From assembly GCA_003858485.1 (NCBI GenBank), contig RQYD01000006.1:1-64000 (forward strand): a stretch of DNA of 64,000 nucleotides, read 5' to 3'. Shown here one piece after another: positions 38,045 to 47,403 of this stretch. The notes below the pieces were generated by a model, which was not told where the DNA came from, ran no database searches, and saw nothing but the letters and a program-made list of their open reading frames with translations. Numbering within the stretch: the first letter of the stretch is position 1; each line of letters begins with the position of its first letter. Position numbers and translations under genes: made by a program. The stretch comes from Clostridiales bacterium COT073_COT-073 (lineage in GTDB: Bacteria > Bacillota > Clostridia > Lachnospirales > Vallitaleaceae).

Positions 38045-39235
38045 CTATTCTTCCTCAACAATCTCAAAGGCTTTTAATCGGGGAATCGCACCATATACTC
38101 CAGCCAAATAATCTTTTTCAAATGATGCATCTGACCGGACTTTAAAGTCCGACAAAGCTTCCAGTCTGGAACAGCCATCTTTCTCCTTCTGCACGAACCA
38201 AATCTGATCGCGCCGGAAAAACTTTTTGTTTAACAGAGTGGTATCATGAGTAGTGTAAATTAACTGGGCTTTTGAATTCCTTTCATAAAAAAGATCAATA
38301 ATAAATTTCAGAAGCAAAGGATGGAGCTTAGTATTCAGCTCATCAACAAACATGGAACTGCCTGCTAAAATCGCCTTTTTTACCCAGATAAAAATGGCAA
38401 TGCTCTTGGCCGTTCCTTCTGATTCGCGGTGCAAATGGATCGGATATATCTTTTCATCCTTTTTATGAACAGTATATAATTTTATTTTCTTACCATCGGT
38501 TTCGTAATAAATATCCTTAATTCCGCTGTCAATGGCTGACAGGAATTTAAGCAAGCTTTTTTTATCCCGGTCAATGGTTTCCGGCAAATATTGTTCCAGA
38601 AAATGTGTTTTTTCAAAAGTATCGGTAGTCGACACCCAAGTTTTGAAAATTTCCTGAAAAACATTGGTAAACACTTCCGTTTTCAAACGTAATTTGTTGA
38701 AAAAAGAAAGGACCAAGGTTTCTGCCGGAATTTGGTTTTTATAAATATCACATTCTTTTCGCAGCATGGCTCCAAACTCAATTTTTGTACCACTTCGTTC
38801 AAATAAAACCGACAGCCGCTTGGTGCTGTTTTTTCGTTGATAAAACCATTCACTGACAATTTCTTGCGGGTTATATTCAAATCCATAGCGATATTCAGCC
38901 ACATCTGTGATGACCACAATTTCAAATTCGGTATTCTCTTTTTGATCATGAAATTCAAAAGGAAAATAATATTTATAGATCGCTTGTTCTTCCTGCCGCC
39001 GAACATTATGAAAGGATTCCAAAATAATTTTTTGAAAGACTTCCATAGCTGTCCGCAGGTTTGATTTACCGCTGGCATTCGCACCATAAATTGCAGCCAC
39101 TTTAACCAGTTTATCACCACCGGGTGTTTCCATTAGATTATATTCATGCTCTTTATAGGCAGAAATAGCAGTCATATCAAGTGTCGCCTCATTTTTAAAA
39201 GATAAAAAATTTTTAAGCGTAAATTGAACTAACAT
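38045..39235 (-). CDS. AAA15 family ATPase (RloA/AbiLi-like)
   Basis: 396 residues from the ATG at 39235, which has the ideal AAGGAGGTG; the frame to 39256 has no RBS. Starts MLVQFTLKNFLSFKNEATLD, typical for this SMC/OLD-like class. Walker A YGANASGKSNLRTAM (about 47-61), long helical insertion about 90-260, then SEGTAKSIAIFIWV, Walker B FVDELNTKLHPLLLKFII (about 300) and TTHDTTLLNKKFFRRDQIWF. It is expected to sense infection and restrain or trigger the RloB partner encoded directly downstream. No restriction-modification genes are adjacent. Divergent from the amidohydrolase gene across a 479-base gap. Confidence 0.9.
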   Translation of the reverse strand: MLVQFTLKNFLSFKNEATLDMTAISAYKEHEYNLMETPGGDKLVKVAAIYGANASGKSNLRTAMEVFQKIILESFHNVRRQEEQAIYKYYFPFEFHDQKENTEFEIVVITDVAEYRYGFEYNPQEIVSEWFYQRKNSTKRLSVLFERSGTKIEFGAMLRKECDIYKNQIPAETLVLSFFNKLRLKTEVFTNVFQEIFKTWVSTTDTFEKTHFLEQYLPETIDRDKKSLLKFLSAIDSGIKDIYYETDGKKIKLYTVHKKDEKIYPIHLHRESEGTAKSIAIFIWVKKAILAGSSMFVDELNTKLHPLLLKFIIDLFYERNSKAQLIYTTHDTTLLNKKFFRRDQIWFVQKEKDGCSRLEALSDFKVRSDASFEKDYLAGVYGAIPRLKAFEIVEEE

Positions 39236-39714
39236 AAAGCACCTCCTTACCCTCAATATAATCTTTCATTGGTTTTTTGTCAATGTTTTTGTGAAAAAAC
39301 CGTATTTTTGATGGCCTTATATTATCTATTTAGCATTTCAATTTTTAAAGACCGGAAATGTCTAATTCATATGATCGGAAATTATGCTTGGATCTTTGCC
39401 TCTTAAAGTGCAAGCCTCTGCTTTTCCCTGCCCTTTTAAACCATATTTCAGCTTTTATCTGCATTTATTTTATGATATACTTTTATTGTTGCTTAGTCAA
39501 CTTTTCCATATTCCCTAAAACTGTTTTTAGGTATCACTGTGAAAACCAGTTTGTAAAGCCGGGTACAAGGCAATATCTTATGAAGTAAGTGGCAAAAGAT
39601 CACCGAAAATAAGCAGCCAACGCCGAATGTAAAACAAGATGTCTTATAAAGTAAATTGCCTTTCCATCCGGAAAGATAGGGTGATTAATTATAATTAATC
39701 AGAAAAGAGGTCTT
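39236..39714. other. Divergent intergenic region with 20-bp palindrome
   Basis: No gene with an RBS. Near the amidohydrolase start is the perfect palindrome TGATTAATTA TAATTAATCA (39682-39701), 13 bases before the ATG and overlapping the region just ahead of the RBS, a good position for an operator. Upstream, CTTATGAAGTAAG (39578-39590) and CTTATAAAGTAAA (39642-39654) look like decayed versions of the triloop hairpins seen elsewhere, and CTTTCC-ATCC-GGAAAG (39660-39675) is another short hairpin. Confidence 0.55.
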
Positions 39715-40542
39715 ATGAAAATTGATGTTCATGTTCACATTACACCACCGGACATCATCCGGAATTATAAAAAAATTGGTGAAAAGGAGCCGTATTTTCG
39801 GCTATTATCAGAAACGCCGCATAATCGCTTTGCTACTTATGAGCAGGTAGCTGAGCATTTACAGGAAAATCATTTTGATAAGGGCATTGTCTTTGGTTTT
39901 GGTTTTCAGGATATGGGCTTATGCCGCTATGTCAATGATTACACCATGGAAGCGATTCGTCAATACCCTGATTTACTAATTGGCTATATGGTGGTTCCGG
40001 CCCGGCATAAAGATCTGGAAAAAGAAGTTGAGCGGGCTTATCTTGGGGGCCTGCGTGGAGTTGGCGAGTTATTTCCGGAAGGGCAAAATATGGAAATCGC
40101 CACTTTACATGAAACTGCTTTTAAAGATTGTTTGCTCCATTATCAACTGCCCCTGCTGCTGCATACCAATGAAACCGTTGGCCATTATTATCCCGGCAAA
40201 ACCAAGGTGGCCATGCATGAAGTAGAAACTTTTATCCGTCATCACCAGGAGCTTACCATTATCTTAGCCCATTTTGGGGGCGGCCTGCTGTTTTTTGAAC
40301 TGATGAAGGAGTTACGTGCTGCTTTTGCCAATGTTTATTATGATACCGCTGCCGGAGTATTTTTATATGATAAGGAGATTTATAATGTAGCCCGGGAAAT
40401 CGGGATCTTAAATAAAATATTATTTGGCACTGATTATCCGTTGCTGCCGATTTCCAGATATGATGAGAGCTTAAGTGTATTGAGCGATAAGGAGCGGGCA
40501 ATGGTGATGGGCGAAAATGCGAAAAAGATACTGAGATTTTAA
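39715..40542 (+). CDS. Metal-dependent hydrolase, amidohydrolase 2 family
   Basis: 275 residues, cytosolic TIM barrel. Metal-binding motif IDVHVHITPPD (3-13, HxH), LLHTNETVGHYYPG (second-sphere His near 143), IILAHFGGGLLFF (His near 184) and the Asp in LFGTDYPLLP (near 243). Members include gamma-resorcylate and aminocarboxymuconate decarboxylases and many uncharacterised clostridial hydrolases; substrate cannot be inferred from context. AGAGG six to seven bases before the ATG. Monocistronic; a palindrome lies just upstream. Confidence 0.88.
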   Translation: MKIDVHVHITPPDIIRNYKKIGEKEPYFRLLSETPHNRFATYEQVAEHLQENHFDKGIVFGFGFQDMGLCRYVNDYTMEAIRQYPDLLIGYMVVPARHKDLEKEVERAYLGGLRGVGELFPEGQNMEIATLHETAFKDCLLHYQLPLLLHTNETVGHYYPGKTKVAMHEVETFIRHHQELTIILAHFGGGLLFFELMKELRAAFANVYYDTAAGVFLYDKEIYNVAREIGILNKILFGTDYPLLPISRYDESLSVLSDKERAMVMGENAKKILRF

Positions 40543-40699
40543 AGAATTTTTCTGCATAATTTATCCTATTTTATGTGTAATAAGTAATCTTTTGATCATG
40601 GTTGACAATACAATAATTATAAGCATTCATGGAAAGTAACATTTTTAATACTCAATTGCTTTCCTATCATATTAGCCACATCAGAAAGGGGTATTTTTT

Positions 40700-41161
40700 A
40701 TGAAGAAATTATTAGCATTAGCTTTGTGTGTCGTGATTTTCGGTGGGACAGTCTATGCAACTGCAACAATGGAAAATGTTCAGGCAACTTTGCAAAAAGA
40801 AGTCAAGGTAGAATTAAATGGTAAAAAACTAGAGTTAAAGACTACTGAAAAAAAATCTCTTTACCCTATCAGCTTTGAAAATCATATATATTTACCAATC
40901 GATGCAGTTGCAGATGATTTAAATTTGGATGTGAAATGGGATGAAAAAACCAAAATTGTCAAGCTTGATACCAAAAAGCCTTCCGTTTCTGCTCCTGCTG
41001 CTCCTACACAACAGCAAGGTAAAATCAAGGGGAATAAAAAGAGCAAAATATATCATTTGCCGAATAATGTGAGCTATGACAAGATCAAAGAAGAAAATGT
41101 TGTTTATTTTAATACCGAAGAGGAAGCGGTTAAGGCAGGATATCGAAAAGCCAAGAAATAA
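40700..41161 (+). CDS. Secreted protein with copper amine oxidase N-terminal-like domain
   Basis: 153 residues. Signal peptide MKKLLALALCVVIFGGTVYA (1-20). Residues about 33-92 are the stalk-type domain found at the N-terminus of copper amine oxidases and in many clostridial secreted proteins: VELNGKKLELK, ENHIYLPIDAVADDLNLDV, WDEKTKIVKLDT. An Ala/Pro/Thr linker follows, then a basic tail ending NTEEEAVKAGYRKAKK, which resembles the short Ada-like/SPOC 'metal-binding' tail often found in surface nucleases (not certain). Not an oxidase: the catalytic domains are absent. GAAAGGGG lies 11 bases before the ATG. Confidence 0.85.
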   Translation: MKKLLALALCVVIFGGTVYATATMENVQATLQKEVKVELNGKKLELKTTEKKSLYPISFENHIYLPIDAVADDLNLDVKWDEKTKIVKLDTKKPSVSAPAAPTQQQGKIKGNKKSKIYHLPNNVSYDKIKEENVVYFNTEEEAVKAGYRKAKK

Positions 41162-41174
41162 AGAAGATGGAATC

Positions 41175-41318
41175 GGTCGTCCCCACCACGCAAAGGCGCT
41201 TCGCTGTTTGCTGGCCGGGGACTCTGAGGGCGATAAGCTGATTGGCTATGAGTTATGCTTACTTTTCGGTCGCCCCCACCACGCAAAGGCGCTTCGCTGT
41301 TTGCAGGCTGGGGACTCT
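41175..41318. repeat. Pair of 51-bp hairpin-forming direct repeats
   Basis: Copies at 41175-41225 and 41268-41318 differ at only a few positions. Each folds with outer arms CCCC / GGGG and an inner GCAAA / TTTGC stem around GCGCTTCGC. Differences in the outer arm (GTCCCC/GGGGAC versus CCCCCA/TGGGGA) keep pairing. The copies follow the stop of the copper-amine-oxidase-domain gene by 14 bases. Confidence 0.85.
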
Positions 41319-41322
41319 ACAT

Positions 41323-41472
41323 AAGATAAGCAGATCTGCTATGCAAGAAAGAACTTCGGACTTCGTCCTCAGTCGTTTCTTGCATTCCAATGAAGATATA
41401 TACAAAAAACCGCTCTGAAGTGTAAACACTTCGAGCGGTTTTTTGTATATATCTTCGCAGATCTGCTTATCT
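41323..41472. repeat. 16-bp inverted repeat flanking hairpins; right arm is the rpsI 3' end
   Basis: AGATAAGCAGATCTGC (about 41323-41338) and its reverse complement GCAGATCTGCTTATCT (41457-41472) enclose two hairpins. The right arm contains the last codons and the stop of rpsI, so the left arm is an inverted copy of the gene's end. Inside is GCAAGAAA / TTTCTTGC (41343-41383) closing GGAC-TTC-GTCC (41358-41368). Confidence 0.75.
41391..41457. terminator. Strong bidirectional terminator behind rpsI
   Basis: GAAGATATATACAAAAAA-CCGCTC pairs with GAGCGG-TTTTTTGTATATATCTTC, 24 bp without mismatch, closed after a one-base bulge by GAAGTG-TAAA-CACTTC. A-tract and T-tract flank the GC core on both sides, so it can stop transcripts from rpsI and from the convergent secreted-protein gene. 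Confidence 0.92.
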
Positions 41473-41859
41473 TTTCGAAAATTGTGGGGCTCTTCTTGCT
41501 TTCTTTAAGCCGTATTTCTTTCTTTCTTTCATACGTGGGTCTCTGGTTAAGAAACCTTCTTTTTTGAGGGCTGGTCTGTTGTCAGCATCTACTTCCAACA
41601 GTGCTCTGGAGATTCCGTGACGAATTGCTCCGGCCTGGCCGGTGAAGCCGCCGCCTTTGACTGTTACTTTTACATCATAACGATCTAATGCACCAATCAA
41701 AACTAATGGTTGGCGAACGATAACTTTTAAAGTTTCCAGTCCAAAATATTCCTCAATATTTTTTCCATTTATAGTGATATTACCGTTTCCCGGTACTAAA
41801 TATACTCTTGCTACACTGCTTTTTCTACGACCTGTGCCATAATATTGTACTGAAGCCAT
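41467..41859 (-). CDS. rpsI: 30S ribosomal protein S9
   Basis: 130 residues. [21 protein letters not shown] at the start is split by the usual turn, [21 protein letters not shown] in the middle, and the typical C-terminal tail [18 protein letters not shown] whose last Arg reaches the P-site tRNA. AAGGAGG before the ATG; 15 bases behind rplM, forming the standard L13-S9 operon. Confidence 0.98.
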   Translation of the reverse strand: MASVQYYGTGRRKSSVARVYLVPGNGNITINGKNIEEYFGLETLKVIVRQPLVLIGALDRYDVKVTVKGGGFTGQAGAIRHGISRALLEVDADNRPALKKEGFLTRDPRMKERKKYGLKKARRAPQFSKR

Positions 41860-41874
41860 GGATTATCCTCCTTC

Positions 41875-42318
41875 TTAACCTAATTGAATGTTCAGTTCCA
41901 TTGTTTCCGGTTTTTGAGCTGCATGTGGATGCTCAGCTCCGCGATATACGCGAAGTTTCTTTAAGGTTGTGCGTCCCAAAGAATTCTTTGGCAACATACC
42001 TTTAACTGCATACATAATCACATCTTCCGGCTTGTTCTTCAATAAATCTCTGTATTTAACTGACTTCAATCCACCAGGATATCCAGTATGATGATAGTGG
42101 AATTTTTGATCTAATTTATTTCCGGTTAATACTACTTTATCGGCATTAATTACAATAACAAAGTCACCCATATCGGCATGTGGTGTAAAAGTTACTTTGT
42201 TCTTTCCACGCAGCACTTTAGCTACTTCCGATGCAAGTCTTCCTAAAGTTTGTCCCTCAGCATCAACAACATACCATTTTCTACTGATTTCTGCTGCCTT
42301 TGGCATGAATGTTTTCAT
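41875..42318 (-). CDS. rplM: 50S ribosomal protein L13
   Basis: 147 residues from the ATG at 42318, which has AAGGAGG; the frame to 42357 is not supported. Family motifs: [69 protein letters not shown] and [15 protein letters not shown]. First gene of the L13-S9 operon behind a consensus promoter and a short structured leader. Confidence 0.98.
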   Translation of the reverse strand: MKTFMPKAAEISRKWYVVDAEGQTLGRLASEVAKVLRGKNKVTFTPHADMGDFVIVINADKVVLTGNKLDQKFHYHHTGYPGGLKSVKYRDLLKNKPEDVIMYAVKGMLPKNSLGRTTLKKLRVYRGAEHPHAAQKPETMELNIQLG

Positions 42319-42395
42319 TGATATTCCTCCTTGTTCTTTTCCGGTTTCTATTGTCATTCATAAAATCCGGGGCTAAGGGATATATGAATTCACAT
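42319..42395 (-). promoter_or_regulatory. rplM leader, possible L13 autoregulatory structure
   Basis: About 77 bases from the expected transcript start to the ATG. The leader can pair ATTCATA with TATGAAT around CCCCGG and a downstream CCGG. L13 leaders that bind L13 are known in Bacillota; this leader has the position and size, but I cannot align it to the known motif by eye. Confidence 0.4.
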
Positions 42396-44864
42396 TTAGA
42401 TATTATATTCAAGTTCGCCTGTAATGTCAAGTCTTTTTTCAATACAATTGCAAATTTCATCAATAGACATTGGTTTAGAAAAATACAAACCTGCAAATTC
42501 GTGGCAGTCTTTAATTAAAAAGTCGAGTTGTTTCTTGCGAACGACATTCTCCACTAAAATACTATAATTCATATTTTTCGCCAAATCCAAAATCATTTTG
42601 AGAATCGCCTCATCGCGGCTATTAATGCCGATCCCTTCTACAAACTCCGGTGCCAGCACAATAAAATCAATTTCTAAATCTCTTAAATACTTCAATGATG
42701 AATACAGTCCACCAAAATTTCTTAATCCTACTTTAATATTGTAACTGCGGACCATTGCCAGGCAAGCATTAACAAAAGCTGCTCCCTGCATAAAAATGTC
42801 TTCACCCAAAGAAAATTCAAAACGCTGCATATCCATATGGCTGTCTTCCAGAATTTGCATTAACTCATTAATATTATCTTCATTATAAAGAGTCGTTTTC
42901 ATCAGGCGAATGGTTATTGGCAGGCTTTCACCCTTCTTACATCTGCTCATTTTCCGCATATCCTCAATTATCTGGTTTATCCGCCAACGTTCCAGCTCTT
43001 GAGTGTAATTATACATTTCTGCAATCTCAATAATTTCTTTTTCAACAATTTCCCGGTTTTCATTTAACTGCCAGTAAATATCAGCAATCAATCCGACAAT
43101 GGTACCTTTGGCATCAAATTTAAGACCATACCGCAATTTCAATTCATTGGCCGTTAAAGCAGCATATAAATAGTCATTCAACATGGAAAACTCTGCACTT
43201 CGCATTGTATCCATATCCTCATGATAAATATAATATTGATTTTTCCCATATTTCCGTGCTTGATTTGCTGCCAGATCTGACTCAATTATCATTTGATTGA
43301 TATCCTTACGATTTTGATTCTCATATACAATACCAATACCGCAATCTAACTCAATTTTAAACCCATCCACTGAAAGTGGCCTTAAAAATTTCTGAAGAAT
43401 TTGGTCTGCGATTTCTTTATATTCCTGTTTTTCACAATACAATAAAAAACGGTAATTTTCAAATCGTGCTATGATGACCCGCTTGTCCCAATTTTCCTTT
43501 AAAAAGTCAGCAATTTTAATAATCACTTTTTCGACAATCATCCGGCTGAAATTTTCAGAGATCATCTTAATATTTAAAAGATTAATGGAAATCAATGCCT
43601 GCTCATTGACCACCCGGCTAAAACTGACTTCATTCATAAATCCGTTTTTATTAAGGAGCTCTGTCACATAATCATATTCCAAAAAATGCTCAATCCGATG
43701 TCTCTTTTCTTCTTTTTTATCCATTTCTTTCAGCAAAGCATTATTTTTATCATAAATCACATTGGTCCGCCAAATAATTTGCTCATTTAATTCCCGATTG
43801 GCATCTGTAAGCTGTTCTTCCATCTCTTTTAACTTACTGACATCCATCAACAGCAATAAATATTTATTCTCCTTTTTGGAGCCGCTTAATCTGGTCAATG
43901 TAAAGGACACCGGGATCTCTTTGCCAAAAACATTTACAATTGTGCCTTCCTGATTCATCAGCAGCTTTTCACGCGCATATTTCATTTTGTTCATCTTATC
44001 CAGGCAGTCTTTTTGATAATCGGCAAAAGCATAACCGCCATCTTCGGTCCAACCAAACAGCTTTTTAGCAAAACTATTTGAGCGCTGCACCTCAAAATTT
44101 TCATCCAGCAACAGCACTCCTTCATTTAAGGTATTGATAATTTCAACTGAATACGAATCCAGCATCACCAAAGGTAGTTTCCGGTTCTGAAAGACAAAAA
44201 AGTAAATCAAACTAATCGGCATACCAAAAGCAATAAAATAAAAAATGCCATTATAAAGACCATCTTTGGCAATCACAAAATAGCGAAACATGCCAATCAG
44301 CGAAATAACAATTAAACTACATGACAAAACCGTAATGCCGATACTGTACCGCTGAGTCAGATCCTTTAAAAATTTGCCCAGTGATAAAAAGCTTAGTATA
44401 ATTGACGGAACAAAAGACAGAATGAAAATTAAATTAAAACTCATACTCAACAGAGTATCCATTTTAATTTGCCAGCGAAAGCCATCCAATGCCTGAAACA
44501 AATAAAAAGATTGATCACCAATGCTGGTTGTTTCCAATACCCATAATGAGCCAATTAACAGGCCAAAAATAATGGTTAATTGCTCTTTCTTTTTATTCAA
44601 CTGCGGAAAAGCCAACAACAAAACCCCCAAAAACAAAAGGCAGGGCACCGGCAAAATCGAATAGCGATAAATTTTCATCCATACATATGCCTTATGATAA
44701 TCCACTGCATTAATCAGCATAAAATTTGCAAATGAGGAAACAGCAAAATTAATATTCATCAGCCAAAACACGTAATTTGTATAGGAGCGATGGTTAAGCA
44801 TATAAATATAAAACGCTGAATATAAATAAAATACGATCATTCCCACGCTAATCAGACTTATCAT
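42396..44864 (-). CDS. Degenerate GGDEF-EAL membrane protein
   Basis: 822 residues. About seven to eight N-terminal membrane segments (1-220; histidine-kinase-7TM-like sensor), PAS-like domain about 235-340 (EGVLLLDENFEVQRSNSFAK), coiled coil, GGDEF-fold domain about 385-530 and EAL-fold domain about 545-815. Both catalytic signatures are lost: the GGDEF position reads ARFENYRF, the EAL motif reads GLIADIYWQ, and the loop-6 motif DDFGTGYSS reads RNFGGLYSSLKY. It should not make or cleave cyclic-di-GMP, and may sense it or regulate its partner. The ATG overlaps the partner's stop by four bases, so they are made in equal measure. Stop lies at the rplM promoter. Confidence 0.88.
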   Translation of the reverse strand: MISLISVGMIVFYLYSAFYIYMLNHRSYTNYVFWLMNINFAVSSFANFMLINAVDYHKAYVWMKIYRYSILPVPCLLFLGVLLLAFPQLNKKKEQLTIIFGLLIGSLWVLETTSIGDQSFYLFQALDGFRWQIKMDTLLSMSFNLIFILSFVPSIILSFLSLGKFLKDLTQRYSIGITVLSCSLIVISLIGMFRYFVIAKDGLYNGIFYFIAFGMPISLIYFFVFQNRKLPLVMLDSYSVEIINTLNEGVLLLDENFEVQRSNSFAKKLFGWTEDGGYAFADYQKDCLDKMNKMKYAREKLLMNQEGTIVNVFGKEIPVSFTLTRLSGSKKENKYLLLLMDVSKLKEMEEQLTDANRELNEQIIWRTNVIYDKNNALLKEMDKKEEKRHRIEHFLEYDYVTELLNKNGFMNEVSFSRVVNEQALISINLLNIKMISENFSRMIVEKVIIKIADFLKENWDKRVIIARFENYRFLLYCEKQEYKEIADQILQKFLRPLSVDGFKIELDCGIGIVYENQNRKDINQMIIESDLAANQARKYGKNQYYIYHEDMDTMRSAEFSMLNDYLYAALTANELKLRYGLKFDAKGTIVGLIADIYWQLNENREIVEKEIIEIAEMYNYTQELERWRINQIIEDMRKMSRCKKGESLPITIRLMKTTLYNEDNINELMQILEDSHMDMQRFEFSLGEDIFMQGAAFVNACLAMVRSYNIKVGLRNFGGLYSSLKYLRDLEIDFIVLAPEFVEGIGINSRDEAILKMILDLAKNMNYSILVENVVRKKQLDFLIKDCHEFAGLYFSKPMSIDEICNCIEKRLDITGELEYNI
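42402..42430 (-). promoter_or_regulatory. Promoter of rplM-rpsI
   Basis: On the minus strand TTGACA (42430-42425) and TATAAT (42407-42402) match consensus perfectly with a 17-base spacer. It overlaps the last codons of the upstream GGDEF/EAL-like gene. Confidence 0.92.
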
Positions 44865-47269
44865 GATATACTTTCCAAGGCCTCCTTGTTCATGGGTTTA
44901 AAATAATAGTACCCTTGAATCACATCACATAATTGCTTGGTTAAAAATTCCTTTTCCTCTGCCGATTCAACGCCTTCGGCAATCACCATCATTTCCAGCT
45001 CATGAGCCAGATCAATCATTGACTTGACAATATATTCCGACTTCTTATTTTTACCAATTCCAATCACATACTCCCGGGGAATCTTTAATACATCGGCCTT
45101 AATATTCTTTAAATAGTGGAAAGAAGAATATCCTGTTCCAAAATCATCAACTGACAGCGAAATATTATTTTCTCTGATCTTAGCCAAAATGGACGGTAAT
45201 GTATAAAGCTCCTCTGAGTAAAAACTCTCGGTAATTTCAATTTTCAAATGTGCCGGGTCAATCTCATACTTTTCAATCATACTTTTTAAAAAGTAAATGA
45301 CTTCTTCACTTTCAAAATGTCGCATTGATAAGTTGACTGACAAAGGTAAAAATTCATATTTCTGTTTTTGTTCCCATTCCTTAATTTGCCTGCAGGCATT
45401 TTCAACCACCCATTCCCCTAATTGAATAATCAAATTCTCATTTTCAATTTGTGGAATAAAGCTACCTGGCATCACAAAGCCTTTTTCCGGATGATTCCAG
45501 CGCAGCAATGCTTCCGCACCACTTACTTTTTCATTTTCGGTTAAAACCTGTGGTTGATAATATAACTCAAATTCATTATATCTGATTGCTTGTTCAATTT
45601 CCTGACGAATTTTGATTTTTTCTTTCAAATAATTACGTCCATTGCCACAATAACTCTCAAATCCGCTGATACCCTTTCGCTTGGCACCATAAAGAGCCAC
45701 ATTAGCATTATAAATTAATTCACTGGCTGTCATCCCCGGCAGATACAGGGCTGCCCCAATGCTCATGGTTAGGTAAATTTTTAAATTTTTAATATAAAAG
45801 GCCTGTTTAACGCTTTCCTGCAACTGGTCAGCACGTTTTTTCAGATCTTCTTCCTGATAAACTTTATTTACCAAAATTAAGAATTCATCACCTTCCATTC
45901 GCGCCGCCATTTCACTGGTCCGCAGCTTACTTTGAATCAGTTCGGATAAATGAACCAAAATCCGGTCACCTTCATTATGTCCAATGGTATCATTGATTCG
46001 CTTAAAATTATCAATATTAATTGCCAGAATCCCAAAATTCATCTGCTCCCGGCGAATAATTTTCTGTAATTTTTCATTAAACATCACCCGATTGGGCAGT
46101 TCTGTCAGCATATCATAATAAACCAGGCGGCTCAGTTCTTCTTCTAATTCCTTTTTTTCTTCAATTTCCTTTTCCAGTTTACGTTGAATGGTGTAAAGCA
46201 CAACCCGGCGTCTTTCTACCCGCTCTTCCAGCACTTCATTCATGGTCAGTAATTGGTTTTCAATTTTTTTAATATCTTCAATATCACGAAAACTGATGAT
46301 CCGGAAGCCAATCTTAGTGGCCGGATCAACAATTTCTGTTTCTGACAGATTAATATTTCGTTTGGAGCCATCTGCGCAAAGCAATATGGCATCTTCACCA
46401 TTCATATTCTCAAACAATAGTCTGGCATCTTTTCCATATAGCTGGTTAATCGAAAAACCGGAGATCTTTTCGGCGCCTTCGTTTGCCCGGTTAATAATAT
46501 AATCCTCTGAGGTAATTAAAAAGCCTTCCTGCATTAACTCCAGCGCTCTGACAATGGATGCTGATACATCCGTTTCCACAAATTCATTTTTAACAATTAA
46601 TAAATAAGTAATAATCACCTGCAGCGAAAAAACAATAACCGAAGCTTCCGTTAAATTAGTCATCCCCCAGAAATGTTCTTTGTATCCCAAATAACCGCCC
46701 ACTACAAAAGAAAGAACAAATACACTGTTCAGCAAAAAGGCAAAAGGGATCTTATGCCGGTTGCGGTTTTTTATGCCCCAACCCCAAAAAACAAACAGAG
46801 CTGTGGCAAAACTGGTAATAATATGAATGGCCAAAAATGATTGATAAAATAATCCCTGCTGATTTGTCCACTCAAATACTAAAGTTCCGGTATCCAGATT
46901 ATAATTACGAACAATTTCCGGAGCCAGAAAAATATATAAATAAATATCAATCAATACCGGAACAACACTTAAAATAACCGTCAGCAGTCTTTTTGTCTTC
47001 AGTTTTTCACCAACACACAAAGCAAAATGAAATACCGCCGAATAAAAGACATAACCAGCCACCCGACCCAACGCACGGATAATTAATATATTTTCAACAT
47101 TCGTAATCAGGCCTGCCAATAATAAAGTAATGACATGAATAAATAAACAGCCTGTCATAACCACAAACAAACGATTTGCTCCATTATTTTTATTGAGCAC
47201 CAAGGCCCGTATCCCTGTATACAAATACAGCAATGAGACCACTAAATATAAAATTGTAATCATATCCAT
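44861..47269 (-). CDS. Membrane GGDEF-EAL protein, EAL residues intact
   Basis: 802 residues from the ATG at 47269 (GGGAGGT six bases upstream); a frame to 47401 lacks an RBS and a sensible N-terminus. Seven to eight membrane segments (about 1-220), PAS domain (QEGFLITSEDYIINRANEGA), coiled coil, GGDEF domain about 370-530 and EAL domain about 545-795. EAL site: GAEALLRWNHP, NLSMRHF, LKIEITESF, LSVDDFGTGYSSFHYL all present, so phosphodiesterase activity is expected. The GGDEF loop reads MEGDEFLIL, with the first Gly replaced by Glu, so cyclase activity is doubtful; it may bind GTP to control the EAL domain. First gene of a coupled pair with a degenerate homologue. Confidence 0.9.
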   Translation of the reverse strand: MDMITILYLVVSLLYLYTGIRALVLNKNNGANRLFVVMTGCLFIHVITLLLAGLITNVENILIIRALGRVAGYVFYSAVFHFALCVGEKLKTKRLLTVILSVVPVLIDIYLYIFLAPEIVRNYNLDTGTLVFEWTNQQGLFYQSFLAIHIITSFATALFVFWGWGIKNRNRHKIPFAFLLNSVFVLSFVVGGYLGYKEHFWGMTNLTEASVIVFSLQVIITYLLIVKNEFVETDVSASIVRALELMQEGFLITSEDYIINRANEGAEKISGFSINQLYGKDARLLFENMNGEDAILLCADGSKRNINLSETEIVDPATKIGFRIISFRDIEDIKKIENQLLTMNEVLEERVERRRVVLYTIQRKLEKEIEEKKELEEELSRLVYYDMLTELPNRVMFNEKLQKIIRREQMNFGILAINIDNFKRINDTIGHNEGDRILVHLSELIQSKLRTSEMAARMEGDEFLILVNKVYQEEDLKKRADQLQESVKQAFYIKNLKIYLTMSIGAALYLPGMTASELIYNANVALYGAKRKGISGFESYCGNGRNYLKEKIKIRQEIEQAIRYNEFELYYQPQVLTENEKVSGAEALLRWNHPEKGFVMPGSFIPQIENENLIIQLGEWVVENACRQIKEWEQKQKYEFLPLSVNLSMRHFESEEVIYFLKSMIEKYEIDPAHLKIEITESFYSEELYTLPSILAKIRENNISLSVDDFGTGYSSFHYLKNIKADVLKIPREYVIGIGKNKKSEYIVKSMIDLAHELEMMVIAEGVESAEEKEFLTKQLCDVIQGYYYFKPMNKEALESIS

Positions 47270-47403
47270 GCTGTACCTCCCTGTAATTTGAAAATCTCCT
47301 ATCAAAATCCCTGGCTGCCGATCTATTCTGTCTGTTCCGCATTTTCTTATCACCGAGATGACATGCGGGTTTACGTTTCTTTTCACCCTTTTATTTTCCA
47401 CTC

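Noticed and set aside
37361-39235. Retron-type system formed by the ATPase pair and the structured array
   Set aside because: No reverse transcriptase gene is found on either strand near the locus; the ATPase/RloB pair explains itself as an AbiL-like module.
39358-39588. 76-residue plus-strand frame in the divergent gap
   Set aside because: Cys/Phe/Tyr-rich, no RBS, no recognisable domain.
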